From: an uncultured Pseudomonadota bacterium
GTDB taxonomy: Bacteria > Myxococcota_A > UBA796 > GCA-2862545
Reading direction: 5' to 3'
Length of the DNA: 51,062 bases
NCBI GenBank assembly: GCA_913061235.1
Contig: CAJXTB010000034.1
Coordinates: forward strand, 1 to 51,062
Translations under genes and position numbers: made by a program
Notes under the pieces: generated by a model
Database searches by the model: none
What the model saw: only the letters and a program-made list of their open reading frames with translations
Told to the model about the DNA's origin: nothing
In this document: piece after piece, positions 36,456 to 44,354 of the stretch
How the letters are laid out: every line of letters starts with the position of its first letter
Numbering within the stretch: the stretch's first letter is position 1

Positions 36456-37797
36456 AGTCGGTGTCGGGATCTGGGACTTCTTCGGGCTCTTCGTACAGCG
36501 AGACCGCCCATGAATCACTGCCCACTGCGCGGTTGATGAGCTCAAGCCACATGAAGTCTTCGGGGGGGCGGAATCCGCCCTCGGACACGTTGACGATGAC
36601 GTTCCCCACGGTGTCGTCTGCACAGGCCACACGAACGAGAATCCTGTCGTTTCCTGCGTCATGGAGCGCTTGAATGACTGGGCGCAGTGTGACCCAAGGC
36701 AAGTCGCGGTCTGCCGAGAGCTGTGGTGCGCTCGTCGCGGGGAGCTCTTGCAGCAAGGTAATGGCGGTTTGTACCGTTGGCGGGCCGAGATAGCGACGGT
36801 CCAGACTGATGACATCACGGCTGACCATCACGCTGGGGCCGGTCGCGGCGGGTGGCGCGCTGGGAACGCGAGGGAGGTACACGTCGTTGAGGGCCAGGTC
36901 GGCTGTGGCAGCGCGCTGGTCGAGTGCCAACAACTCGGTCGTGGCACGCCGCGTTGTGTTGGACTGCCAGGACAGGCCCGCGACGCCGAAAACGAGGGTC
37001 ACGGCAAACAACACCCACCCTGGAATGTGGGTCGATTTGGGACGCTTGGCCACCGGTGCCACAGCCAGTGCCGTAGCCACAACGACGGCAGCAATGGCAA
37101 CCCACGCAGTCATGGACGACGCCTCGGCGAGACCGTCCAACAGCACAGCATCGCGGTTGTCTGCCCCAGCCATGACCGTGAGCTGTACGACGGACCGGGT
37201 GTGTGCGACCGAGTAATAAAGCGCGACCCCGAGCGTTCCAATCAGACAGTGGGCGCCCACAGCAAGGCGTGCTGCGGCCGTGCCCTTGGACTGTTTGATG
37301 GCGCAGGTGAACAGCCATGCCGCACTCGCCGTCGCACACAACACGACCACCAGGACCGCGTCTGGAAACACCGATGCCGCTACGCCGGCAATCGCTACCG
37401 GTGTGATTGCGTGAGCCGGTGACCCTGTCTCACGCCGTGCAAGCGCCCCGAGACCCGTAGCCACAGCGCCGACACATCCCAACACCGCCAACCCCGCACC
37501 CGTGGTCATGCCTACGCCGAACAGCGTGTCCAGCGCGGCGCGAACGACGGTTCCATGCGTGGCTCGGGCGTAGGTGGCAATCGCTTCGATGAGCAATGAA
37601 CACCCGCGTCCAACGCCCCATAGCGACACACCCACCAGCACCCAAGTGGGCACTACGCTGAGCGCGAGTGTCCACGGAGAATCCGACCGGCGACTGCCCA
37701 AGATGAACACGAGAACAGCCAGCAGCATGACCAACACGGCAATGCCTTGGGCGATGGGCCCCCCATCTCCGATAGCCGAGAGCAGCTCGTGGGTCAT
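36406..37797 (-). CDS. Multi-span membrane protein with ExbD-like C-terminal domain
   Basis: This 463-residue protein has about seven membrane spans in the first 280 residues. The soluble domain at about 300-410 runs L-P-R-V-P, then V-M-V-S-R-D-V-I-S-L-D, then L-S-A-D-R-D-L-P-W-x-T-L-R-P-V-I-Q-A-L-H-D-A-G, the order of motifs seen in the periplasmic domain of ExbD/TolR. The tail is acidic (Asp/Glu/Ser). It follows the MFS gene by 44 bases on the same strand. A fused TolQ/TolR-like energy-coupling protein is possible, but the first half does not clearly match ExbB. Confidence 0.7.
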   Translation of the reverse strand: MTHELLSAIGDGGPIAQGIAVLVMLLAVLVFILGSRRSDSPWTLALSVVPTWVLVGVSLWGVGRGCSLLIEAIATYARATHGTVVRAALDTLFGVGMTTGAGLAVLGCVGAVATGLGALARRETGSPAHAITPVAIAGVAASVFPDAVLVVVLCATASAAWLFTCAIKQSKGTAAARLAVGAHCLIGTLGVALYYSVAHTRSVVQLTVMAGADNRDAVLLDGLAEASSMTAWVAIAAVVVATALAVAPVAKRPKSTHIPGWVLFAVTLVFGVAGLSWQSNTTRRATTELLALDQRAATADLALNDVYLPRVPSAPPAATGPSVMVSRDVISLDRRYLGPPTVQTAITLLQELPATSAPQLSADRDLPWVTLRPVIQALHDAGNDRILVRVACADDTVGNVIVNVSEGGFRPPEDFMWLELINRAVGSDSWAVSLYEEPEEVPDPDTDSSGDSQPSDEGDDAAE

Positions 37798-37841
37798 GGC
37801 GCGTGCAATGGGGTGGGGTGGGACGTCAACACAGGGTCAGT

Positions 37842-39041
37842 CTACAACGGGTCGCCCGTTGGCTCGGGAACTCCGGACAGCAGCAGGGCCGCAGTAATGA
37901 CCGCGCCAACGGCGGCGAAGATGGCGTTTCCAAGGAATCCTAGGTGTGTGTACGACAGTCCCGCACCCGCAGAACCGAGTGCAAAACCGGCTTGTCCTGT
38001 GGCCATGGTCAGGCTCATCAGCGAGCCACGCCGGTTGGTGGACACCAAGGCGGTCATCCACGCGTTGAGCGGTCCCATTCGGGCTCCCACCGCGATCATT
38101 GCGCAGAACATGACCGGGTAGGCCCAGTAGATGCTGGGCACTGCCGGCATGACCAAGAATGCGCCTGCCATGATCACGCTGGCGCTGACAACGAGTGGCT
38201 TTCGACCAATCTTATCGCTGACGTATCCGGCAATCGGTCCGCTGCCTGCGTTGGCCATTCCACCCACAGCGAAGAGCGTAGCAATGTGCCAGTCTGTGGC
38301 GCCTAGCTCTAGCTCTAGCCATGTCGGTTGGTAGGTAATGAAGGCCGATACCGACAGCATCATGGTGGCGGATGCCAGCGTAAGAATGGCGAGCGGGCGC
38401 TGGGACAAGATCTCCCGGTAGTTTCCAATGGCGCTCGTCAACGTCAACGGCTCTGCGTCGCGGGCTGGCGGTGGCTCCAGTACGAGCCAGGTCAGCACGG
38501 AAGCAACAAGCATGACCACGCCCAAGACCACGAAGGGCGTGTTGAAGGTTCCCCAGGACGCGAGTATTTTTCCGCCGGGAATGCCCAGAATCTGGCCAAA
38601 AGCCATGCCGCTCATGATGATGCCAAGGGCGCGACCGCGCAGCTTGTACGGCATGACGTCGCCAATGTAGGCGACTGCTGCTCCGCTCATCATGCCCGAG
38701 GCGCTTCCCGCGAGAATGCGCAGGGCGAGCAGGCTCGTGAAGTCGTAGGCCAAAGCGTGTAGTAGCAGTGCGATGGCCATGCACGTGGTGCCGGCGCGCA
38801 AGATAATCCGCCGTCCGAAGCGGTCCGAGATGGGGCCTGCGACCAGAGCAAAGCACGCGACGGCGACTGCGTAGCCCGTGATGAGTGTGCCCCGCGCAGC
38901 CTGGGGAATGTTGAGCGCTTCCCCAATATCGGTGAGAATCGGTGCGACAATCAGGAACTGGCTCGAGGCTGTGAACATCAACAGCCACAGCGTCAGCAGC
39001 ATGGGAATGCGCGGCAAGATGGAGTCGTTGTCGTGTGTCAC
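37842..39041 (-). CDS. Major facilitator superfamily (MFS) transporter
   Basis: This 399-residue protein has 12 predicted membrane spans. The motif G-P-I-S-D-R-F-G-R-R in loop 2-3 and its counterpart G-Y-V-S-D-K-I-G-R-K in loop 8-9 are the MFS A-motifs. The start is GTG at 39041 with GAGG six bases upstream; longer in-frame extensions lie in the upstream region shared with the divergent gene. It belongs to the drug/H+ antiporter-like group; the substrate is unknown. It is transcribed towards the ExbD-like membrane protein. Confidence 0.9.
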   Translation of the reverse strand: MTHDNDSILPRIPMLLTLWLLMFTASSQFLIVAPILTDIGEALNIPQAARGTLITGYAVAVACFALVAGPISDRFGRRIILRAGTTCMAIALLLHALAYDFTSLLALRILAGSASGMMSGAAVAYIGDVMPYKLRGRALGIIMSGMAFGQILGIPGGKILASWGTFNTPFVVLGVVMLVASVLTWLVLEPPPARDAEPLTLTSAIGNYREILSQRPLAILTLASATMMLSVSAFITYQPTWLELELGATDWHIATLFAVGGMANAGSGPIAGYVSDKIGRKPLVVSASVIMAGAFLVMPAVPSIYWAYPVMFCAMIAVGARMGPLNAWMTALVSTNRRGSLMSLTMATGQAGFALGSAGAGLSYTHLGFLGNAIFAAVGAVITAALLLSGVPEPTGDPL

Positions 39042-39153
39042 AGAGTCCTCAGGGCGGCGGGTATACCTGGCCTGTGGCGCTTCACCACCGACGGTGATGC
39101 AACACTGTGTCCAAGGCCTAGCCAGAGTGCTACGGGGCCCGTTCGGAGGACCC

Positions 39154-39960
39154 ATGGACAAACCGTTTCGCACCGTGGCCTGTGTAGGCAACCTTGAGAT
39201 GTTTCCCGCTTGGTTGACCAAGGTGTTGGGTGACGAAGAACGTGCCACTCAGCTGTGCCGAGCCATCAAGGCAGAGGGGCTGGCGTGGGCCTTTGTGGGC
39301 AGTCCTCGTGGGCCGCTGGAGTTGGTTCTGTGTGACGAGCGTCGCGCGTTGCTGGCTATGCTTCACGCAGACGTCACGGTCGCGCTCACCGAACAGCCGT
39401 TCTCCTTTGCGTTTGTCGCCGGTGCGTTGCAGGCGCCGCTGTGCTTGCCCGAAGAGGACAGCGCACTTCCCGTTCACAACATCTGGGATGCCGACGTGGA
39501 GCCACTGGACCCCGAGGCCGCAGTGCGCTTTCGCATTGAGTCCCGGACCGTCTCCCCAGAGGGATTGTCGCTGACCGGTACTGTCCTGTGTGGCACGCTC
39601 TCTGCCGGCCAGACCGTCCACCTCCCCGGTGTCGGAGAGTGGCGTGTTGACGGCATCTCAGCAGAGGGAACTCCGCGTTCGGTCGCAGGTCCAGGAGAGG
39701 TCGTGGACCTGGCATTTAGTGGTGGCGAAGACCCCGGTGAACTGCCCGGTGCCCTGCTGCTTCAAGAGGCCCAAGCCCCGACCACGACCGCTGCACTGGA
39801 CGTCGAAGACGGCGGCGGGCGGCTGTGGTGGCCGGACGGTTGGGTGCGTGTCTCCGTCAAGGACGGCGTCGCCACGCTGCGTGCTCCACGGATGGTGGCT
39901 GCGGGTCAGCGTGCGGTGCTGGCCCGTTCCGGTCAGTGGAGTCTGGTCACGCTCGGCTAG
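39154..39960 (+). CDS. EF-Tu-like protein lacking a P-loop
   Basis: This 268-residue protein begins T-V-A-C-V-G-N-L-E-M-F, where translation GTPases have V-x-x-x-G-H-V-D-x-G-K-T/S, so the P-loop Gly-Lys-Thr is absent. Residues about 118-190 follow domain II of EF-Tu/SelB (F-R-I-E-S-R-T-V, L-T-G-T-V-L-C-G-T-L-S-A-G-Q-T-V, V-x-S/G-I, G-E-V-V-D-L-A-F-S-G). The last 60 residues resemble domain III (A-G-Q-R-A-V-L-A-R-S-G). The result is a degenerate translation-factor relative without GTP binding. GGAGG precedes the ATG at 39154. Cytoplasmic; role unknown. Confidence 0.75.
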   Translation: MDKPFRTVACVGNLEMFPAWLTKVLGDEERATQLCRAIKAEGLAWAFVGSPRGPLELVLCDERRALLAMLHADVTVALTEQPFSFAFVAGALQAPLCLPEEDSALPVHNIWDADVEPLDPEAAVRFRIESRTVSPEGLSLTGTVLCGTLSAGQTVHLPGVGEWRVDGISAEGTPRSVAGPGEVVDLAFSGGEDPGELPGALLLQEAQAPTTTAALDVEDGGGRLWWPDGWVRVSVKDGVATLRAPRMVAAGQRAVLARSGQWSLVTLG

Positions 39961-40029
39961 TTCAGCTCGGTCCTGTTGATGATGGCCTTTTAACTGGTTT
40001 TACGCTAGGATTGGAGGCCGGAGGCTCTC

Positions 40030-40845
40030 ATGACCCGTACGCTCGTCGCTGCCCTGTTGTTCGCTCCGCTGCTTGCGCATGCAGTCCCCGTTGACCTGAC
40101 CCACCAGGGGCGCCTGCTCGATGCCCAAGGGGCGCCGATCAATGGCTCCGTCTCGCTCGTCGCCCGACTGCATGACACCGCCTCTGGTGGCTCGCCGGTG
40201 TTCGTTCAGACCATCGCTACAGACGTAGTCGACGGGTACTACAGTCTTGTGCTCGACACCCATGACGGCAGCGCCGCGCCCCTCGATTCGTCGCTCTTCG
40301 CGGACCCAGAGCTGTACGTGTCCATTGGCATCGGCACGCAAGAGCTCTCGGGCCGCTCCCGCTTGACGTCAACGCCGTATGCAGCCGAAGCGGACGTCGC
40401 TCGGAGTGTCCCGGTCAGCTCGGCACCAGGCTCATGTGACGATGGTCAGATTCGGTGGAACCCATCGACAGAGTCGCTCCAGGTCTGCGACGGCTCCAGC
40501 TGGGTGCTGACGGGCGGTACAACCGGTCTGTCGCAAGGCACATTCGCCAACGCGAGCGTGACGGTGAATGCGGCTGGCCAGATCAGTGCTGTGTCGTCGG
40601 GCTCGTCTGGCGTAACGTCAATTCAGACGCAGACAAAGACCGTCACAACCCTCAATAGCTGGCAGACCGCTACGTGCGATAGTGGGTATGTGATGACGGG
40701 TTGCGTGTGCCGGTACGTGAGCGATGCCACCAACTTCTGGCCGGGCTGGTGTGAAGTGGCTTCGGCCACCGCGTGCCGTGGGCGTGGGTACTACGGAAGC
40801 TCATGGACCTACAAGGTTCAGGCCATTTGCGCGCGCGTTCAGTAA
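40030..40845 (+). CDS. Exported stalk-type protein with Cys-rich C-terminal domain
   Basis: This 271-residue protein has a signal peptide at 1-16. The N-terminal domain (H-Q-G-R-L-L-D-A-Q-G-A-P-I-N-G) is shared with the RCC1 protein at 16865. A tail-fibre-like segment (I-R-W-N-P-S-T-E-S-L-Q-V-C-D-G-S-S-W) follows near 145-162. The C-terminal 75 residues form a domain with seven cysteines (C-D-S-G-Y-V-M-T-G-C-V-C). GGAGG lies before the ATG. A decayed copy of the last 80 residues is found at 50711-50950. Confidence 0.8.
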   Translation: MTRTLVAALLFAPLLAHAVPVDLTHQGRLLDAQGAPINGSVSLVARLHDTASGGSPVFVQTIATDVVDGYYSLVLDTHDGSAAPLDSSLFADPELYVSIGIGTQELSGRSRLTSTPYAAEADVARSVPVSSAPGSCDDGQIRWNPSTESLQVCDGSSWVLTGGTTGLSQGTFANASVTVNAAGQISAVSSGSSGVTSIQTQTKTVTTLNSWQTATCDSGYVMTGCVCRYVSDATNFWPGWCEVASATACRGRGYYGSSWTYKVQAICARVQ

Positions 40846-41160
40846 GGGCGACGGGTGGGGAGATGCCTGTGTGACCCCACCGCGACCGAGAGGCACACCT
40901 TGGGTCGGGGATGACGGCTACGGCAGTGCTGGAAAGCGTAGGACATCCCCACAAGTGCCGTCGTCTGCCCATCGCGACCCAACCAGTACTGCGCGGTCCC
41001 AGAGCGGTTGGCCAATGCCCCGCTGAACTTCTGGGGCGGTCCGTTGCTGGCGGCCAGGCTCCAATCCAGGGACACCCCTCGCGGATTTTCCAGTATGATC
41101 GTTCGTATTCACGTTGCAAGGACCCGCGCGCGTTACCGTCAGCGTACAAGGGAGGTCCGT
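40846..41160. other. 315-base gap without a confident gene
   Basis: Both strands have short open frames but no RBS-supported start. The longest, on the minus strand, ends in low-complexity sequence and overlaps other frames equally well. The last 13 bases hold the AGGGAGG site of the next gene. It may contain a decayed gene; I see nothing I can name. Confidence 0.5.
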
Positions 41161-41853
41161 TTGCGACCACAGTTTACCGTTCGTCTGGTCACCAAAAATC
41201 CCATCACTCTTATGGACGGCATGTGGCCAGAAGACCGTCAGCGCGCGCTTCTCGAGGAGCTACTCGAAGAGCCAACCGAGCTGACCGGGCCCGACCTCAC
41301 CGAGATGCTAGAACTGGCTCTCCAGGACCTAGAGCCCGTTGAGTGCGGCATGAAGCTGTTGCAGGTCTTGATGGGCGACACGATGACCAAGGGCATGCGA
41401 GACACCGTGGCCCGCGACATGCTGGAGGCTCAGCCGTGGGTCGAGCACTCGCACATGAACTGGCACCGGTCCATCTACGAAGCCGCCTGGCTCGCACGCG
41501 CCGCCCACGGCTCTTCCTTCACCCGCCCCCACGGCCTGAAGCTCACGTTCAACATCGAAGCCTTAGATGACGACGCGAACGCCCTGTTGGACACGCCCAT
41601 TCTCCCGGCTCTGGCCATGCGCCTGGTCGCTCCTTGTGCGCCAGATGCCTTGTTGTGGCGGCTCTTTGAAGACCAGCTCGGCGACGAGACCTTTGCTGAG
41701 GCCCCGAGTATTGCCTGGTTTGCACAGTGGTCGGGCCGCGAAAGACGCTCGGCGACGCTGACGATTGAGGGCTCGGACCACTGGTGGTCGAGCTTCAACC
41801 CCGGCGAGTCCATTCCGGTCGACGCCTGGCCAGATGCTGTCGACGAAGACTAG
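41161..41853 (+). CDS. Unknown protein, intact member of a duplicated convergent gene end
   Basis: This 230-residue soluble protein starts at TTG (41161), with AGGGAGG five bases upstream; homology-free in-frame sequence further up has no RBS. It is helical at 30-100 (W-P-E-D-R-Q-R-A-L-L-E-E-L-L-E-E), then mixed, and ends in an acidic tail D-A-V-D-E-D. Its stop TAG lies in the palindrome CTAG, which also serves as the stop of the minus-strand 2OG-oxygenase remnant. The last 89 bases of coding sequence are duplicated at 42944-43032. Function unknown. Confidence 0.72.
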   Translation: MRPQFTVRLVTKNPITLMDGMWPEDRQRALLEELLEEPTELTGPDLTEMLELALQDLEPVECGMKLLQVLMGDTMTKGMRDTVARDMLEAQPWVEHSHMNWHRSIYEAAWLARAAHGSSFTRPHGLKLTFNIEALDDDANALLDTPILPALAMRLVAPCAPDALLWRLFEDQLGDETFAEAPSIAWFAQWSGRERRSATLTIEGSDHWWSSFNPGESIPVDAWPDAVDED

Positions 41854-41919
41854 CGAAACGGGCGGTCGCCGTGTACCCACACGGCCCGCACAAAGCGCTC
41901 ACCTGATGTGATGCGATGC
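41765..41919. repeat. 155-bp direct repeat, copy A
   Basis: This segment and 42944-43098 align without gaps over 155 bases with roughly a dozen differences. It contains the last 29 codons of the plus-strand unknown gene, the shared CTAG stop, and the last 22 codons of a minus-strand 2OG-Fe(II) oxygenase. In the coding part several differences are third-position changes. The two copies flank the peroxiredoxin gene. Confidence 0.9.
41850..41919 (-). pseudogene. Fragment of a 2OG-Fe(II) oxygenase C-terminus (copy A)
   Basis: On the minus strand, H-R-I-T-S-G-E-R-F-V-R-A-V-W-V-H-G matches the end of PKHD/PiuC-type oxygenases: the His is the third iron ligand and Arg of G-E-R binds 2-oxoglutarate. 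The upstream part of the gene is missing; a hairpin begins two bases away. The stop shares the CTAG palindrome with the convergent gene. Confidence 0.6.
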
Positions 41920-41920
41920 T

Positions 41921-41957
41921 GGAAGAGGCGCCGACCGAGTCTGTCGGCGCCTCTTCC
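41921..41957. terminator. Large perfect hairpin between convergent genes
   Basis: Arms of 15 bases (GGAAGAGGCGCCGAC and its exact complement) enclose a 7-base loop. It lies after the unknown gene and before the end of the peroxiredoxin gene, a natural site for a two-way terminator, but no T-run follows on either strand. Confidence 0.65.
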
Positions 41958-42047
41958 GTCAGCGGCGGTGCGGTAGAACCGGGTCTATTCGCTGGCACGA
42001 CCGCTGCACCGCGGCGTCCGTCCACGCCGTGAGCGGCGAATCGTGAG

Positions 42048-42695
42048 CTATGCGGGTGTTTTGGCTAGACGCAGGTAGGGGAACTTGATGTCCAGCGGGC
42101 CAAATTTCGCCTCTGCCTGTTCATTGTCAAGGCTGAGCCCTACAACGACGTCCTTGCCTGGGGTCCAGTTGGCCGGTGTCGCGACCGGTGCTCGGTCGGT
42201 GAGCTGAATGGCGTCGAGTACGCGGATAATCTCGGCGAAGTTGCGTCCGACCGACATGGGGTAGGTCAGGGTCAAGCGAATCTTCTTGTTGGGGTCAATG
42301 ACAAACACCGTCCGGACTGTAGCGCTGTCCTTGGCGGTACGGCCGTCGGGCATGTGAGCCTCGGCGGGGAGCATGTCGTAGAGCTTTGCGACCGTCAGCG
42401 AAGAATCATCGATGATGGGAAAGTCAGCGGGCACACCCGCGAAGGAAGCGATGTCCTCTTTCCACCTTTGGTGGTCTTTCACACTGTCCACGGACACGCC
42501 CATGACCTTGGTGTTGCGCTTGGCGAACTCGGGAGCGAGCTGGGCGACCGCACCGAACTCGGTCGTGCACACAGGGGTGAAATCTTTGGGGTGGGAAAAC
42601 AGCACGGCGTAGCCGTCTCCAATCCAGTCGTGAAGGGTGAGCGTACCGGCGGTTGAATCCGCGGTGAAGTTGGGTGCGGTGTCGTTGATTCTCAT
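42048..42695 (-). CDS. 1-Cys peroxiredoxin (Prx6 type)
   Basis: This 215-residue protein has the peroxidatic motif D-F-T-P-V-C-T-T-E with Cys43. The conserved Arg of the active site is in R-x-x-F/V-x-I-D-P (T-V-R-T-V-F-V-I-D-P near 126-135), and the Prx6 C-terminal domain has W-T-P-G-K-D-V-V-V. No resolving Cys is seen, so it is 1-Cys. It reduces peroxides using an external thiol. GAGGG precedes the ATG at 42695. The 7-bp-arm palindrome TGCATCT-T-AGATGCA lies 20-34 bases upstream of the start. The gene is flanked by the two copies of the 155-bp repeat. Confidence 0.93.
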   Translation of the reverse strand: MRINDTAPNFTADSTAGTLTLHDWIGDGYAVLFSHPKDFTPVCTTEFGAVAQLAPEFAKRNTKVMGVSVDSVKDHQRWKEDIASFAGVPADFPIIDDSSLTVAKLYDMLPAEAHMPDGRTAKDSATVRTVFVIDPNKKIRLTLTYPMSVGRNFAEIIRVLDAIQLTDRAPVATPANWTPGKDVVVGLSLDNEQAEAKFGPLDIKFPYLRLAKTPA

Positions 42696-42714
42696 GGGCC
42701 CTCGTCTCGTGTCC

Positions 42715-42729
42715 TGCATCTTAGATGCA
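42715..42729. promoter_or_regulatory. Palindrome upstream of the peroxiredoxin gene
   Basis: TGCATCT-T-AGATGCA is a perfect odd palindrome 20 to 34 bases before the peroxiredoxin ATG, in the position of a repressor operator or leader site. No regulator can be named. Confidence 0.4.
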
Positions 42730-42855
42730 TAGAACACTGTTTTTCGTGGTTGGTTGGAGCGCCGAAGTAGGCGCTAAGGGTTGGTTGGCAAGGCCTAGGG
42801 AATGCCCGCATGGACACGTTTTGTCAGCACGCGACGGGTAGACACGACAAGGTGG

Positions 42856-42878
42856 CGTCTCGCGGGGAACGCGAGACG
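42856..42878. repeat. Perfect inverted repeat, 9-bp arms
   Basis: CGTCTCGCG and CGCGAGACG flank the loop GGGAA. It lies in the non-coding stretch between the peroxiredoxin and repeat copy B. There is no T-tract, so its role as a terminator is doubtful. Confidence 0.7.
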
Positions 42879-42943
42879 GGCCTTCCACAGAGCGCCGCGG
42901 AGTTGTTCACAGACGCGTGAACCTGAAGGAGGATTTCGGTCAT

Positions 42944-43098
42944 TTGAGGGCTCGGACCACTGGTGGTCGAGCTTCAACCCCGGCGAGTCCATTCCGGTCG
43001 ATGCCTGGCCAGATGCCGTCGATGAAGACTAGCGAGACCGGCGGTCGCCGTGTACCCACGCGACCCGCACAAAGGGCTCACCTGATGTCACGCGATGC
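42944..43098. repeat. 155-bp direct repeat, copy B
   Basis: Same element as at 41765-41919. Here the plus-strand gene is reduced to its last 29 codons (E-G-S-D-H-W-W-S to D-A-V-D-E-D, TAG), while the minus-strand oxygenase part extends further than in copy A. Upstream of 42944 there is no similarity to copy A. Confidence 0.9.
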
Positions 43099-43220
43099 GG
43101 AATGAACGACGGAAACAAGATGACCGTGCCACGGGCGCGCGGATAAGGGCTCAAGTCTGGCATCCACTCCAAGCGTGGCGGACCTCGAAGACGGGGCTCT
43201 GCTCGGATGTCGCGTGTGCG
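43029..43220 (-). pseudogene. Fragment of a 2OG-Fe(II) oxygenase C-terminus (copy B)
   Basis: A 63-codon open stretch on the minus strand ends at the shared CTAG. It carries R-G-T-V-I-L-F-P-S-F-I-P-H-R-V-T-S-G-E-P, the C-terminal signature of PKHD/PiuC-type oxygenases, with the iron-ligand His but Pro in place of the 2-oxoglutarate-binding Arg. No start or upstream domain (HxD motif) is present. It lies just beyond the end of the LysR gene. Confidence 0.6.
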
Positions 43221-43241
43221 TCAGCCAAGCCTAGCAACGGT

Positions 43242-44132
43242 TCAGCCAGTATCTGCGAGCTTGCGTAACTCCGCGAGCACCGCCTGTACTTTGGGCGTTC
43301 GATTCAGGTCCACATGTGTGACGAGCCACACGGGTATCTCCCAGTTTTCCAATGGAGGATGGACCTGTACCAGGTCGCTGTTTGTCGCTGCGATTCGCGC
43401 AGGCATGAAGCCGATGCCCAGCCCCATCTCGATGGCTTGTGTCCGCATGTGGAGGTTCGCGCTGTGAAAGACGGTCGGGGCGTCGGGAGCAAGCTCCACA
43501 AGCCATCGTGTGAGGACTCCCGGTTGTTCTCGAGTGCCATCCATCACAAATCCGTACCGTGCGTACGAGTCGGGCCCAGCAGGCAGTCCGTGCTCGTCGA
43601 TGTACGATCTGTGGGCGTACAGCGCCGACCTCAGCTGCAGAAGCGGGTGCACGATGTTGTCGGGGTGTTCTGGCCGGGTCCCCATTCGTACCGCGACATG
43701 CGCTTCGCCGTACTCCAACTTGAACAACCGACCGCTCGCCTCCACGCGCAGGAGGCAGTCTGGATGACGTCTCCGAAACGACGCCAACGCAGGCATGACC
43801 ACGGGTCCGAGCAACTCCAGCGTGGTCACGATCAGCTCACCCGACACCCTATTCGAGCGGCCTCGTGTCCTCCCCGCGAACTCTCGGAACTGCTCGGAGG
43901 CGCCTCGGCCGACGCGGAGTAGGTCCTCTCCCGCCTCCGTAGGTTCGTAGCCACGGCCGTGGCGCTGGAACAACTTAGCGCCAAGGGCTTCTTCAAGCAG
44001 GTCGACGTGCCGAGCGACGGTCGCCCGGTGCATACCCAGCTGTGATGCTGCCGCGCTCAGGGTGCCGAGTCGGGCCACCCAGTAGGCGGTTCGAAGTTCG
44101 TCCCACTTCTCCAAGGTCTCTCCATCTGTCAT
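43242..44132 (-). CDS. LysR-family transcriptional regulator
   Basis: This 296-residue protein has an N-terminal winged helix-turn-helix at about 12-70 (L-G-T-L-S-A-A-A-S-Q-L-G-M-H-R-A-T-V-A-R-H-V) and a LysR substrate-binding domain at about 95-290 (V-R-M-G, G-L-G-I-G-F-M-P). It is divergent from the four-TM protein at 44355, its most likely target in the usual LysR arrangement. The intergenic region of 222 bases has TGCGC...GCGCA arms around 44266-44293 that could form a binding site. Confidence 0.92.
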   Translation of the reverse strand: MTDGETLEKWDELRTAYWVARLGTLSAAASQLGMHRATVARHVDLLEEALGAKLFQRHGRGYEPTEAGEDLLRVGRGASEQFREFAGRTRGRSNRVSGELIVTTLELLGPVVMPALASFRRRHPDCLLRVEASGRLFKLEYGEAHVAVRMGTRPEHPDNIVHPLLQLRSALYAHRSYIDEHGLPAGPDSYARYGFVMDGTREQPGVLTRWLVELAPDAPTVFHSANLHMRTQAIEMGLGIGFMPARIAATNSDLVQVHPPLENWEIPVWLVTHVDLNRTPKVQAVLAELRKLADTG

Positions 44133-44354
44133 AAATTCGCGCGGTCAGTGCCCGAAGGTCCATTGAGTGCGGAATTGTACACCGTCGACTGGCGGCATCA
44201 AGAAGGGCTCAGCTGAGGTCATCCGAACCCAGGGTCGTCGCTTGTCGCACGAACCGGTTCTCCTATGCGCGTTTTTGAATCATTGGGTGCGCAATATCGA
44301 CACATGTGTATCCATTTTGATCGAATAGTTGGCATGCATGAATAGGAGAATTCA

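Noticed and set aside
39098-39113. Possible sigma-54 site TGGACAC-AGTG-TTGCA upstream of the MFS gene
   Set aside because: The -24 element has too many mismatches; only the -12 part is good.
38878-39153. Longer N-terminus for the EF-Tu-like protein
   Set aside because: It overlaps the divergent MFS gene and its upstream region; a strong GGAGG site supports ATG at 39154.
41765-43098. Composite transposon with 155-bp terminal repeats
   Set aside because: The repeats are gene ends, not insertion-sequence ends, and no transposase or inverted termini are present.
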